Assembly: GCA_963712465.1 (NCBI GenBank)
Contig: CAVQHY010000008.1
Coordinates: 620,001-684,000 of the forward strand
DNA from: CAVQHY01 sp963712465
Lineage (GTDB): Bacteria > Actinomycetota > Thermoleophilia > Gaiellales > Gaiellaceae
DNA length: 64,000 nucleotides
Direction: 5' to 3'
Below the pieces are notes generated by a model. The model was not told where the DNA came from. It did not search any database and was given only the letters and a program-made list of their open reading frames with translations. The position numbers and the translations under genes were made by a program. Position 1 is the stretch's first letter, and the number at the start of each line of letters is the position of its first letter. Of this stretch, positions 31,739 through 40,864 are shown piece after piece.

Positions 31739-32701
31739 CTAGATCCAGCGTCGGCGGCGGAAGAAGAGAAGGAGCCCGGCGACCACGGCGACGTCCAGCA
31801 CGATGCCGAAGGCGATGAACTCCGGCAGGCCCGCGACGTGCCGGACCATCCACTCGAAGTTCTGGCCGAAGAAGCCCGTCAGGAACGTCAGCGGAATCAG
31901 GATCGTGGCGATGATGGTGAGCTTCTTCATCACGTCGTTCAGCCGGTTGGAGACGGTCGAGAGGTAGACGTCCATCGCGCCGCTCATCAGGTCGCGATAG
32001 CTGTCGATCGTGTCGGTGATGCGAATCATGTGGTCGTAGATGTTGCGGAAGTAGCGCTCCGCCTCGGGCGTCACTCCGGGGATGTGGTCGAGTCCGCCGG
32101 CAAGCGCCGCGAGGAGGTCCCGCTGCGGAGCCACCGTCCTCCGCATGCGGGCGAGACGCCTCTTGATCCCGAACATCTCCTGGAGCTGGGCGTCCGTCGG
32201 CCCGGCGAAGATCGCGCTCTCCAGAGTGTCGATGCTCTCGTCGATCCGGTCGAGAATCGGGAAGAAGCTGTCGACCAGCCCGTCGAGCACCTGGTAGAGG
32301 TGCTCGACGCTGTCGAGCGGATCGAAGGCGCCACGCTGCACGTGCCGCTCCCGAACGCGTTCGAAGGCGGGACAGTGGTCACGGCGCACGGTGACAAGGA
32401 ACCGCTCCGAGTAGAAGCAGTGCACCTCGACGAGGTCGTCCTCGTCCTCGACCGCCCCGTAGAAGACGATGAAGACGAAGTCGTCGTACTGGTCGATCTT
32501 CGGGCGCTGGCCGAAATGCTCCGAGTCCTCGACCGCCAGGGGATGGAAACCGAACACGTCGCGCAGCAGCACCATGTCGGCGTCCTCCGGGCCGTGCAGG
32601 TCGAGCCAGAAGAACGCCCTTGCCTCGAGCAGCTGCTCGATCTCGGCTGCGCTGGTCTCGGCCGCAGCGCGTCCCTCGGACTCGACGAGATAGGCGGTCA
32701 A
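31739..32701 (-). CDS. CorA-family divalent cation transporter, GQN variant
   Basis: A CorA-type magnesium/cobalt channel of about 320 residues. A cytoplasmic alpha/beta domain (FFWLDLHGPEDADM, HPLAVEDSEHFGQRPKIDQYDDFVFIVFYG) and long helices lead to two C-terminal membrane helices (TIIATILIPLTFLTGFFGQNF and FIAFGIVLDVAVVAGLLLFF). The signature loop normally YGMN reads FGQNFEWM here, a substitution seen in some actinobacterial relatives that may change selectivity. The basic tail RRRRWI follows the positive-inside rule. TTG at 32701 is the likely start: CATAAT lies 7 nt upstream, which suggests leaderless transcription. It is divergent from hutU. Confidence 0.87.
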   Translation of the reverse strand: MTAYLVESEGRAAAETSAAEIEQLLEARAFFWLDLHGPEDADMVLLRDVFGFHPLAVEDSEHFGQRPKIDQYDDFVFIVFYGAVEDEDDLVEVHCFYSERFLVTVRRDHCPAFERVRERHVQRGAFDPLDSVEHLYQVLDGLVDSFFPILDRIDESIDTLESAIFAGPTDAQLQEMFGIKRRLARMRRTVAPQRDLLAALAGGLDHIPGVTPEAERYFRNIYDHMIRITDTIDSYRDLMSGAMDVYLSTVSNRLNDVMKKLTIIATILIPLTFLTGFFGQNFEWMVRHVAGLPEFIAFGIVLDVAVVAGLLLFFRRRRWI

Positions 32702-32711
32702 CAGAGCGATT

Positions 32712-34352
<1,641 letters not shown>

Positions 34353-34393
34353 GTGGCCGAACGTTGGCTCCGACGACTATGTGACAGTCGCGC

Positions 34394-34414
34394 ACAAGGG
34401 GTCAGACCCCTTGT
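34394..34414. repeat. palindromic element, ACAAGGGGTC family
   Basis: ACAAGGGGTC and GACCCCTTGT form a perfect 10-bp stem around a single A, between hutU and egtD. CGCG precedes the left arm. The same element recurs with longer arms at 40830-40860. It is a REP-like unit and could also act as a transcript stop. Confidence 0.75.
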
Positions 34415-34441
34415 AACGAACGAGCACAAGCGGCGGGCCCG

Positions 34442-35488
34442 ATGAGCTTTCGGATCGAGCGGGTGCTCGCGCCGACGGATCTCGGCGAGGCGCTGCGTCG
34501 CGAGGCGCGCGAGGGGCTCACGGCGACTCCGAAGCGCATGCGGTCACGCTGGATCTGGGACGCGCGCGGCTCGGAGCTCTACGAGCGAATCATGGAGCTC
34601 CCCGCCTATTACCTCCCTCGGGTCGAGCACGAGATTCTCGAGGCGTCCGCCACGGACATCGCCGCCCGCACGAGCCCCGACACGCTCGTGGAGCTCGGTT
34701 CGGGCTCGTCGGTCAAGACGACGATCCTCCTCGACGCACTGCCCCACCTTCGCCGCTTCGTCGCCGTCGACGTGAGCGAGTCCGCCCTCGCCGAGGCGGC
34801 CCCGCGCCTCGCCGAGCGCTACCCGAAGCTCGAGGTCGTCGGCCTCGTCGACGACTTCGAGCGACGCCTGCCGCCCCCTCATGGCCGAACGCTCGTCGCA
34901 TGTCTCGGATCGACGATCGGCGCGATCGACCCGAGCGACCGCGCGGAGCTCCTCGCCAAGGCGGCCGGGGCGATCGGCGCCGACGGCGCGCTCCTGCTCG
35001 GTCTCGACCTCGTCAAGCAGGTCGAGCGGATCGTCGCGGCGTATGCCGACGATGAGGGCCTCTCGGCGGCGCTGATCGCGAACCTGCTCCCGATCCTGAA
35101 CCGTGAGCTCGGTGCCGATTTCAGGCCCGAGCGCTTCGAGTCCCAGGCGACCTGGAACCCGCAGCTCGAGCGCATGGAGATGGCCGTGCGCTCGCTCGTC
35201 GACCAGACCGTCACGCTCCCGGCGATCGACCTGCGCGTCGACTTCACCGCGGGTGAGGTCCTGCGCACGGAGATCTCGACGAAGTTCCGTCGGGCCGGCG
35301 CCGTGCGCGAGCTCGCCGCCGCCGGGCTCTCGGTGGTGGCGTGGTGGACCGACGCCGCCGGCGACTTCGCCGTGTGTCTCGCGAGGCCGCGCTACCCGGC
35401 GACCGCCCCGCCGACCGTGGGCGTCTCGGGCGTCTCGTCGTCGGCCGACTGCGGTGTCCGGGTGAGCACGCCGTCGACCAGCTCGTAG
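34442..35488 (+). CDS. egtD: L-histidine N-alpha-methyltransferase (EgtD family)
   Basis: EgtD adds three methyl groups to histidine using SAM, forming hercynine, the first step of ergothioneine synthesis. The 348-residue protein has RMRSRWIWDARGSELYERIMELPAYYLPRVEHEIL, SAM-binding VELGSGSSVKTTILLDAL, CLGSTIGAIDP, LGLDLVKQVERIVAAY, and the histidine-site LNRELGADFRPERFESQATWNPQLERMEM. The last 25-30 residues are an unusual Ser/Thr/Val-rich tail overlapping the convergent cupin gene by 97 nt. The conserved fold ends at AVCLARP. egtB and the other ergothioneine genes are not adjacent. Confidence 0.9.
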   Translation: MSFRIERVLAPTDLGEALRREAREGLTATPKRMRSRWIWDARGSELYERIMELPAYYLPRVEHEILEASATDIAARTSPDTLVELGSGSSVKTTILLDALPHLRRFVAVDVSESALAEAAPRLAERYPKLEVVGLVDDFERRLPPPHGRTLVACLGSTIGAIDPSDRAELLAKAAGAIGADGALLLGLDLVKQVERIVAAYADDEGLSAALIANLLPILNRELGADFRPERFESQATWNPQLERMEMAVRSLVDQTVTLPAIDLRVDFTAGEVLRTEISTKFRRAGAVRELAAAGLSVVAWWTDAAGDFAVCLARPRYPATAPPTVGVSGVSSSADCGVRVSTPSTSS

Positions 35489-35904
35489 ACGCCGAGCCGT
35501 CTGATCGGCGGCGAGTACAGGTGGATCGTGATCGCGTTCGGGTCGTGGTGCATGCGGTGGATGTGACCGCCCTCGAAGGCGAACGTGTCACCGGGCCCGT
35601 ACTCACGCACGACCGGGGGGCCACCGATGACGAGCGGCTCCTCGGTGATGCGACCCTCGAGAACGTGGACGCCGCCGCACGAGCCGTCGTGGTCGTGGAA
35701 CCCCGTATCGCGCGGCTCCGACCAGCTGACGAGCCACGCCTCGGAATGCTCGTTCCGCCACAGGAGCTCGTACAGCCGCTGGCGCTCCCCCTCCCTCAGG
35801 TGCTCCTCGGGGCGGACGGCCTCGGCGGCACGTCGCGCCAGAGCGGCGCACTCGTCCCTGTCGAGGTCGTGATCGGACGCCCCGAGCGTCGCGATTTCGC
35901 TCAT
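35392..35904 (-). CDS. cysteine dioxygenase-like cupin protein
   Basis: A 170-residue cupin of the type I cysteine dioxygenase family, which oxidises a thiol such as cysteine to its sulfinate with Fe(II) and O2. The iron ligands are the two His in TGFHDHDGSCGGVHVLEG and the later His in AFEGGHIHRMHHD. The Cys in GSCGG sits where the crosslinking or active-site Cys is found. The start ATG overlaps the upstream gene's TGA (ATGA), so it is coupled to the hydroxyacyl-CoA dehydrogenase. The facing egtD gene raises the chance that the substrate is a thiol-histidine derivative, but cysteine is the default. Confidence 0.83.
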   Translation of the reverse strand: MSEIATLGASDHDLDRDECAALARRAAEAVRPEEHLREGERQRLYELLWRNEHSEAWLVSWSEPRDTGFHDHDGSCGGVHVLEGRITEEPLVIGGPPVVREYGPGDTFAFEGGHIHRMHHDPNAITIHLYSPPIRRLGVYELVDGVLTRTPQSADDETPETPTVGGAVAG

Positions 35905-36800
35905 CCGGTCTCCTCTCCGTCTCGTAGGGCCGCGATCCCGCGCAGGACGCGGTCGCGGCGGTCGCGAAGCTCCGCGGTCGCTGCCGAGTCGTAATCGCCG
36001 CGCAGCCCACGGCCGTTCTTCGTGCCGAGGGCTCCGGAGGCGATTGCCCGAGCAATCGACGGCGACGGCTCGGCGCCGCGATCGAGCTCGGGCCAGAGGT
36101 TGTCGGCGACGGCCGCGTGAACGTCGAGCCCGGCGAGATCCATTGCCTCGAACGGGCCGATCGCCGCCCAGCGGGCGCCCAGCCCGTGGGTGACCGCCCG
36201 ATCGACGTCAGCGAACGAGCAGACGCGGTCGTCGACCAGCGCGTAGGCCTCCCGCAGGAGCGCGTACTGGAGCCGGTTGGCAACGAAGCCCGGCACGTCG
36301 CGCCCGACGAGGACGGGGGCCTTCCCGAGCGCCTCCATCCAGCCGACGAGCGTCGCAGTCACGGATGCCGACGTCAGTTCCCCGCCGACGACCTCGACGA
36401 GCTCCACCAGCTCCGGCGGGTTGAACCAGTGGAGACCGGCGAAGCGCTGCGGTCGGCGAAGCTCGACGCCGAGCATGCGAAGCGGCAGCGAGGAGGTATT
36501 GGTCGTGAGGATCGCGTCCGCCGCCGCGAGCTCCTCGGCCCGCGCGAGCAGGTCGCGCTTCGGCTGGACCTCCTCGACGATCGTCTCGACGACGAGGTCG
36601 GCGCCGGCGAGCGCGTCGTCGGCCGAGGTGGTCGTGCGGACGCGCGCGCCCGCCTCGCCGAGCCGCTCCCGCGCGGCCACGAGGCTCTCCTCCCGCCGTG
36701 CGCAAAGGCGAACCGCGGAGCCTGCGTCGGCAAAGACTCGCGCGATCCCGGCGCCCATGGTCCCGGCGCCGACGACCGCCACCTCCCGGGGAAGCTCCAC
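35901..36800 (-). CDS. 3-hydroxyacyl-CoA dehydrogenase family protein
   Basis: A 299-residue NAD-dependent dehydrogenase of the HbdA/FadB-like family. The N-terminal Rossmann motif is VAVVGAGTMGAGIARVFADAG. Catalytic blocks are ILTTNTSSLPL, FAGLHWFNPPELVELVEVV (catalytic His) and GRDVPGFVANRLQYALLREA. The C-terminal domain contains VDRAVTHGLGARWAAIGPFEAMDLAGLDVH, as in hydroxybutyryl-CoA or L-gulonate/carnitine-type dehydrogenases. It oxidises a 3-hydroxyacyl-CoA or a small 3-hydroxy acid. It is first of a two-gene unit with the cupin. Confidence 0.87.
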   Translation of the reverse strand: MELPREVAVVGAGTMGAGIARVFADAGSAVRLCARREESLVAARERLGEAGARVRTTTSADDALAGADLVVETIVEEVQPKRDLLARAEELAAADAILTTNTSSLPLRMLGVELRRPQRFAGLHWFNPPELVELVEVVGGELTSASVTATLVGWMEALGKAPVLVGRDVPGFVANRLQYALLREAYALVDDRVCSFADVDRAVTHGLGARWAAIGPFEAMDLAGLDVHAAVADNLWPELDRGAEPSPSIARAIASGALGTKNGRGLRGDYDSAATAELRDRRDRVLRGIAALRDGEETG

Positions 36801-36833
36801 GCACGGAGAGTAATCGCCGGGCTGGATGCGACC

Positions 36834-37571
36834 CTAGCCTCGGGCGAGGAATGCGGCCAGCCCGGCGGCGATCCCTCTCGCCGCTCTCTGCCGAAACGAC
36901 GCGGTCTCGAGCAGGGCGGCGTCGGTCGCGTTTCGCATGTTCCCGGTCTCGATGAAGACCTTGGGGACGTCGGAGAGGTTGAGGCCGCCCAGGTCGGAGC
37001 GCGCGTTCAGGCCCTCCCGGCCCGTGTACGTCGAGTACGGCATCCCGGTCGCGCGGCCATACGCCGCGCGCACGGCGAGGGCCAGCCGATAGGACTCCTC
37101 CGCGATGTCGTCGGTGAGCCCGGCGAGCGAAGGCGGGTAGATGACGTGGAAGCCGCGGCCGGACGGCGTCGAGCCGTCGGCATGGATCGAGATCGCCGCG
37201 TCGGCCCGCGCCCGGTTGCCGATCGCCGCGCGCGTGGTGATGCACGGTCCCCAGCCGTCGTTCGACTTCCTGGTCAGGACGACGTGCGCGCCGGCGCGCT
37301 CGAGGATCCGTCTGAGCCGGAGCGAGACGTCCCAGTTGAACGTCGCCTCCATGTACCCGGACCGCGTCGCCGTGCCGCCGGAGTCGCAGGGCTTCCAGAG
37401 CGTGCCCGCGTCGACGAGCTTGGAGATCTTCTCCGGGTAGGCCCAGTCCTTGCCGTTGTGCCCTGGATCGACCGCGATCGTCTTCCCCCGGAGAGCGTCG
37501 AGGTCGCCTGCCTGAGCGGTGGGAGCGGCGATGAGCAGACCGACGACGAGGAGCGCGAGCCGGGCGAGCAC
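36834..37571 (-). CDS. N-acetylmuramoyl-L-alanine amidase (Amidase_3), secreted
   Basis: A 245-residue protein with an N-terminal signal sequence (VLARLALLVVGLLIAAPTAQA), followed by a zinc amidase domain that cleaves the bond between MurNAc and the stem peptide. The zinc ligands are in IAVDPGHNGKDW (His), NYMEA-like GYMEATFNWDVSLRL (Glu) and AAISIHADGST (His). The catalytic Glu is in PKVFIETGNMRNATDA. GTG at 37571 gives a compact signal peptide; GTG at 37601 would leave no gap to the divergent gene. It probably acts in cell-wall remodelling. Confidence 0.88.
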   Translation of the reverse strand: MLARLALLVVGLLIAAPTAQAGDLDALRGKTIAVDPGHNGKDWAYPEKISKLVDAGTLWKPCDSGGTATRSGYMEATFNWDVSLRLRRILERAGAHVVLTRKSNDGWGPCITTRAAIGNRARADAAISIHADGSTPSGRGFHVIYPPSLAGLTDDIAEESYRLALAVRAAYGRATGMPYSTYTGREGLNARSDLGGLNLSDVPKVFIETGNMRNATDAALLETASFRQRAARGIAAGLAAFLARG

Positions 37572-37601
37572 GGGGAAGAGGATGCCTGCACAATCGGCCA
37601 C

Positions 37602-38771
37602 GTGCCGTCCTCAGTCGCACGCGTGGAAGCCTGGCCCGTGAACGTCCCCCTCGACGCGCCGTACGCGTTCGCGCCCGGCGTCTACTGGGGAATGAGCCGG
37701 ACGATCCTCCGCGTGACGACGAGCGACGGCGTCGTCGGTCTGGGCGAGACCCCATCGCCGCACGACGCCGCCCTGCTTCTGGGGGAGCTCGGCGACCGCC
37801 TCGCCGGCCGCAGCGTGGCCGAGCTCCGCGTCGAGCTCGGTCACTCGGCCGTGCCTGTGCGAACGGCGCAGCGAGGCGACCAGCTCGACTCTCGTCGGGC
37901 GCTCGCGGGAGTCGAGCTGGCCCTGTGGGACGTTGGGGCGCGTGAGGCCGGAGTGCCTCTGTATGACCTCCTCGGAGGCGCGCGCCGAACGGAGATCCCG
38001 GTCAGCGAGTACTTCGCCTTTCGGCTTCCGGGCCCGTCGGCCCCCGGCGAGACCACTGCCGAGGACGTGGCGGAGTTCTGCGCGCGGATGGTCGCCGAGC
38101 ACGACTCGCCCGTGTTCGAGGGCAAGGTCGCGACGCGCCCGGTCGACGAGGAGGTCGAGCTGCTCGCACTCGTCCGCGAGGCGATCGGTCCCCAGCGGGA
38201 GCTTCGCCTGGACGCGAACATGGGCTGGCGTCTCGACACGGCGCGGACCGCTCTGGAGCGGATGGCCGAGTCGAACGTCGCGAACGTCGAGGAGCCGGTC
38301 GCGACCTACGAGGACATGGCCGCGCTCCGGCAGACGTGCCCGATCCCCTTCTCGACGCATGACATCGACATCGAGGGCGCCGTCGATCTCGGCGTGCCCG
38401 ACACGTTCGTGCTCGACACGGCCGCGTGCGGCGGGATCGCCGGCACGCTGCGCTTCGTCCGTGCGTGTAAGCAGGCCGGCAAGGGGTTCTGGTTCTACAG
38501 CGGCCACCTGGGCCCGGCGACCGCGGCGCATCTCCACCTCGCCGCCGCGCTGCCCTGGCTCGATCGGCCGAGCCAGTCTCTGCTCAGGTGGACGTCCGAG
38601 GACGTGATCGTCGGCGGGCCGTTCTCGCCGGAACGAGGCCTGGTCTCGGTGCCGACCGGGCCGGGGCTCGGCGTCGAGCTCGACGAAGCCGGGCTCGCCC
38701 GCGGCGTCGAGCGGTTCGCGAGCGAGGGCGAGTACGACCTCTACTCCGGTCCCTCGCTGCCGCGATACTAG
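37602..38771 (+). CDS. enolase-superfamily enzyme, mandelate racemase / glucarate dehydratase-like
   Basis: A 389-residue enolase-superfamily protein. The capping domain (VARVEAWPVNVPLDAPYAFAPG) is followed by a barrel with metal ligands in RLDANMGW (Asp), ANVEEPVA (Glu) and a third acidic position in PFSTHDIDIEGA. FEGKVATRP supplies the catalytic Lys and GFWFYSGHLGPATAAHLHLAAALPWL the late-strand region. Sequence style is closest to acid-sugar dehydratases such as glucarate dehydratase, which remove water from a sugar acid. The GTG at 37602 is 30 bp from the divergent amidase start. It is followed after 4 bp by the BHMT-like gene. Confidence 0.82.
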   Translation: MPSSVARVEAWPVNVPLDAPYAFAPGVYWGMSRTILRVTTSDGVVGLGETPSPHDAALLLGELGDRLAGRSVAELRVELGHSAVPVRTAQRGDQLDSRRALAGVELALWDVGAREAGVPLYDLLGGARRTEIPVSEYFAFRLPGPSAPGETTAEDVAEFCARMVAEHDSPVFEGKVATRPVDEEVELLALVREAIGPQRELRLDANMGWRLDTARTALERMAESNVANVEEPVATYEDMAALRQTCPIPFSTHDIDIEGAVDLGVPDTFVLDTAACGGIAGTLRFVRACKQAGKGFWFYSGHLGPATAAHLHLAAALPWLDRPSQSLLRWTSEDVIVGGPFSPERGLVSVPTGPGLGVELDEAGLARGVERFASEGEYDLYSGPSLPRY

Positions 38772-38775
38772 GAGC

Positions 38776-39798
38776 GTGAAGCGGGATCTCCACGACCGGC
38801 TCGTTGAGGGCGTCGTCCTCGGCGCCGAGGGCTACCTGTTCGAGCTGGAGCGCCGCGGGTATCTCAAGAGTGGCCCCTACGTGCCGGAGGTCGTGCTCGA
38901 CCATCCGGACGCCGTGCGCGAGCTCCACCGAGAGTTCCTTCGTGCGGGCGCCGAGGTGATGGTCGCCTTCACCTACTACGGCCACCGCGAGAAGCTCCGC
39001 CACATCGGCCGCGAGGACGACCTCGAGCCGCTGAACCGAGGCGCGCTCCGGATCGCGCGCGAGGTTGCCGCCGAGGGCGAGGCGCTCCTCGCCGCGAACA
39101 TCTGCAACACGTGGGCCTACGACCCTGACGACCCTGATACGTCAGGCGAAATCGTCCGGGAGATGTACCGCGAGCAGGTTGCCTGGGGCCGCGAGGAGGA
39201 GGCCGACCTCGTGATCGCCGAGACGATGGACTACCTCGGCGAGGCGCTGATCGCGGTCGAGGTCGTCCGGGAGGCCGGCTTGCCCGTCGTGCTCACGTTC
39301 GCGATGACGACGGACACGACGATCGACGGGTTCGACATCGTCGAGGCCTGCCGGCGCGTCGAGGCTGCGGGCGCCGACGTCGTCGGGCTCAATTGCTCAC
39401 GCGGGCCCGCCACGATGCTGCCGGTGCTCGAGCGCATCGTCGAGGCCGTGTCCGTGCCCGTCGCGGCCCAGCCGGTGCCGTACCGGACGACCCCCGAGCA
39501 GCCGACCTTCCAGTCGCTGCGCGACGCGGACGGCGGCCGCGCGTTCCCGCTCGCACTGGATCCGTTCGTGTGCACACGGTTCGAGCTGGCCGACTTCGCG
39601 CTCGGCGCACGCGACCTCGGCGTGCGGTACATCGGCATCTGCTGCGGCGGCGCGCCCCACCACGTCCGGGCGATGGCCGAGGCGCTCGGCCGCGAGGTGC
39701 CGGCGAGCCGCTACTCGCCGGATCTTTCGCTTCATCCGGTACTCGGGGACGAGACCGGCACCGTGGCGGCGCGCTACGCCGACTGGGTGGACCGCTAG
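38776..39798 (+). CDS. homocysteine S-methyltransferase family protein (BHMT-like)
   Basis: A 340-residue zinc-dependent methyltransferase. The barrel starts LVEGVVLGAEGYLFELERRGYL. The thiol-activating zinc site is formed by the Cys in VGLNCSRGPATM and the pair in YIGICCGGAPHHVRAMAEAL. These are the motifs of betaine-homocysteine or S-methylmethionine methyltransferases, which make methionine from homocysteine. The methyl donor cannot be told. The GTG at 38776 lies 4 bp after the enolase-superfamily gene, suggesting co-transcription, although the pathways are not obviously linked. Confidence 0.87.
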   Translation: MKRDLHDRLVEGVVLGAEGYLFELERRGYLKSGPYVPEVVLDHPDAVRELHREFLRAGAEVMVAFTYYGHREKLRHIGREDDLEPLNRGALRIAREVAAEGEALLAANICNTWAYDPDDPDTSGEIVREMYREQVAWGREEEADLVIAETMDYLGEALIAVEVVREAGLPVVLTFAMTTDTTIDGFDIVEACRRVEAAGADVVGLNCSRGPATMLPVLERIVEAVSVPVAAQPVPYRTTPEQPTFQSLRDADGGRAFPLALDPFVCTRFELADFALGARDLGVRYIGICCGGAPHHVRAMAEALGREVPASRYSPDLSLHPVLGDETGTVAARYADWVDR

Positions 39799-40138
39799 GA
39801 GCGTATCCGAGAGACAGGTTCGCTCGAGTCGTGTCCCGGGGACAGGCCCCGGGACACGACTGGAATGGCCACGTGGAAAGGCCGGGGGCGGCCTGCTCAG
39901 GGGAATCCACCGCCTCGGCCGAGCCTCAGACGTGCCGAAGCCGCTGCCTCAGAGCGTCCCCGCGGGACGTGTTCCGGGGACAGGCGCCGTGCAAGAACCG
40001 AATCCGACCTGTCACGGTCCTGACTCCGTTGGCACTCCCCGGCCGGCCTTTCGTCTGGCACCTCTCGATCTCGGCAGTAAGCGAGATAAAGCCACCTACT
40101 CGGCTCTTCGCCTCCGCCGGGTCGCTTATTGCATGTGG
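39799..40138. other. intergenic region with REP-like copies
   Basis: About 340 bp without a gene. It holds a perfect hairpin at 39828-39860, with 14-bp arms starting GTCGTGTCCC and loop ACAGG, and a degenerate copy at 39966-39990 (GTTCCGGGGACAGGCGCCG). Both belong to the family at 31525-31690. The first could serve as the terminator of the BHMT-like gene. Nothing else is recognisable. Confidence 0.7.
39828..39860. repeat. REP-like perfect hairpin, GGGACA family
   Basis: Arms at 39828-39841 and 39847-39860 pair over 14 bp with an ACAGG loop. The core CGGGGACAGGCCCCGGGACA is shared with the element at 31654-31690. Confidence 0.8.
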
Positions 40139-40369
40139 CTATGGGGCGGTCGCCTCGCCGCCGCTCTCCCGTTCGAAGATCAGCTCGTAGTACTTCGCGG
40201 CCCCGAACGCGGCGATGCCTGGGGCGAAGATCTGTACGAGTCGCCAGCCGTCGTGCGCGTGCTGGCGCACCGCGTCCTCGTAGCCCTTCCGCGCCTTGTC
40301 CTTGACCCCGAACAACGCCGACCCGCGATACTCTCCGAGGCGGACGAACTTGTACTCGTAGGTCTTCAT
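40139..40369 (-). CDS. DUF4177 family protein
   Basis: A 76-residue protein starting MKTYEYKFVRLGEYRG and ending with DGWRLVQIFAPGIAAFGAAKYYELIFER, the DUF4177 pattern (N-terminal YEYK strand, central helix, DGWRLVQ...ELIFER strand). The function of the family is unknown; it is a small soluble alpha/beta fold. An ATG at 40369 is preceded by GGGAATG with a modest AGGA-like site. It stands alone between intergenic repeats. Confidence 0.75.
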   Translation of the reverse strand: MKTYEYKFVRLGEYRGSALFGVKDKARKGYEDAVRQHAHDGWRLVQIFAPGIAAFGAAKYYELIFERESGGEATAP

Positions 40370-40403
40370 TCCCGGAGGATCGCCACCGGGCCGAAGAGCG
40401 TCA

Positions 40404-40670
40404 TCAGAGCTCGCGCTGATTGTCGCCGCGGCGATCTACCGAGAGTAGACACGCAGGTTCGTCGGTCGCGATCGGAGGGTTCGCAGGCTGGAAAGCACGC
40501 GCACGCCGGACTCCCTCATACGAGCTCGTACCGCCGGTGATCGCGATCCGGGTGCTGTCATCGTCGGAGAAGCTGAGGACGGCGTCCGCGGCGATCGTCC
40601 CGTCCTTCAGCACGCAGGTGCCGGTGCTCTGAAGGACTGGCTTCTCGAACCTGCGCCCCTTGTGACGACG
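40404..40670 (-). pseudogene. fragment of a dirigent/allene-oxide-cyclase barrel-like protein
   Basis: The minus-strand frame encodes RRFEKPVLQSTGTCVLKDGTIAADAVLSFSDDDSTRIAITGGTSSYEGVR, which matches the conserved strands (LxDGTIxxxxxLSFS and IAITGGTGxYxGA) of bacterial AOC-barrel/dirigent-like secreted proteins. No signal peptide or start precedes it. After YEGVR the normal GxV strand is lost, and the frame ends in unrelated residues, suggesting a frameshift. It is probably a decayed gene copy. Confidence 0.5.
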
Positions 40671-40829
40671 CAGGCCGCCTCCACCGTGCCGACCCTGACG
40701 CGAAAACGCAATTGTCTGACCCGTGGCACGGCCATCGCGGACTTCTGTTGCGCCGTGCGCGCCCGGTCAATCGCGGAAATTTCCGTCTAGCAGACGCCTG
40801 GCCGGGCCACTGGTAGGTCTCGAGCCGTT

Positions 40830-40860
40830 CGCGCACAAGGGGTCTGACCCCTTGTGCGCG
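40830..40860. repeat. palindromic element, ACAAGGGGTC family, long copy
   Basis: Fifteen-bp arms (40830-40844 and 40846-40860, starting CGCGCACAAG) pair perfectly around a single T. It ends a few bases before the stop of the FAD-oxidoreductase gene and may terminate it. The shorter relative is at 34394-34414. Confidence 0.8.
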
Positions 40861-40864
40861 TCTG

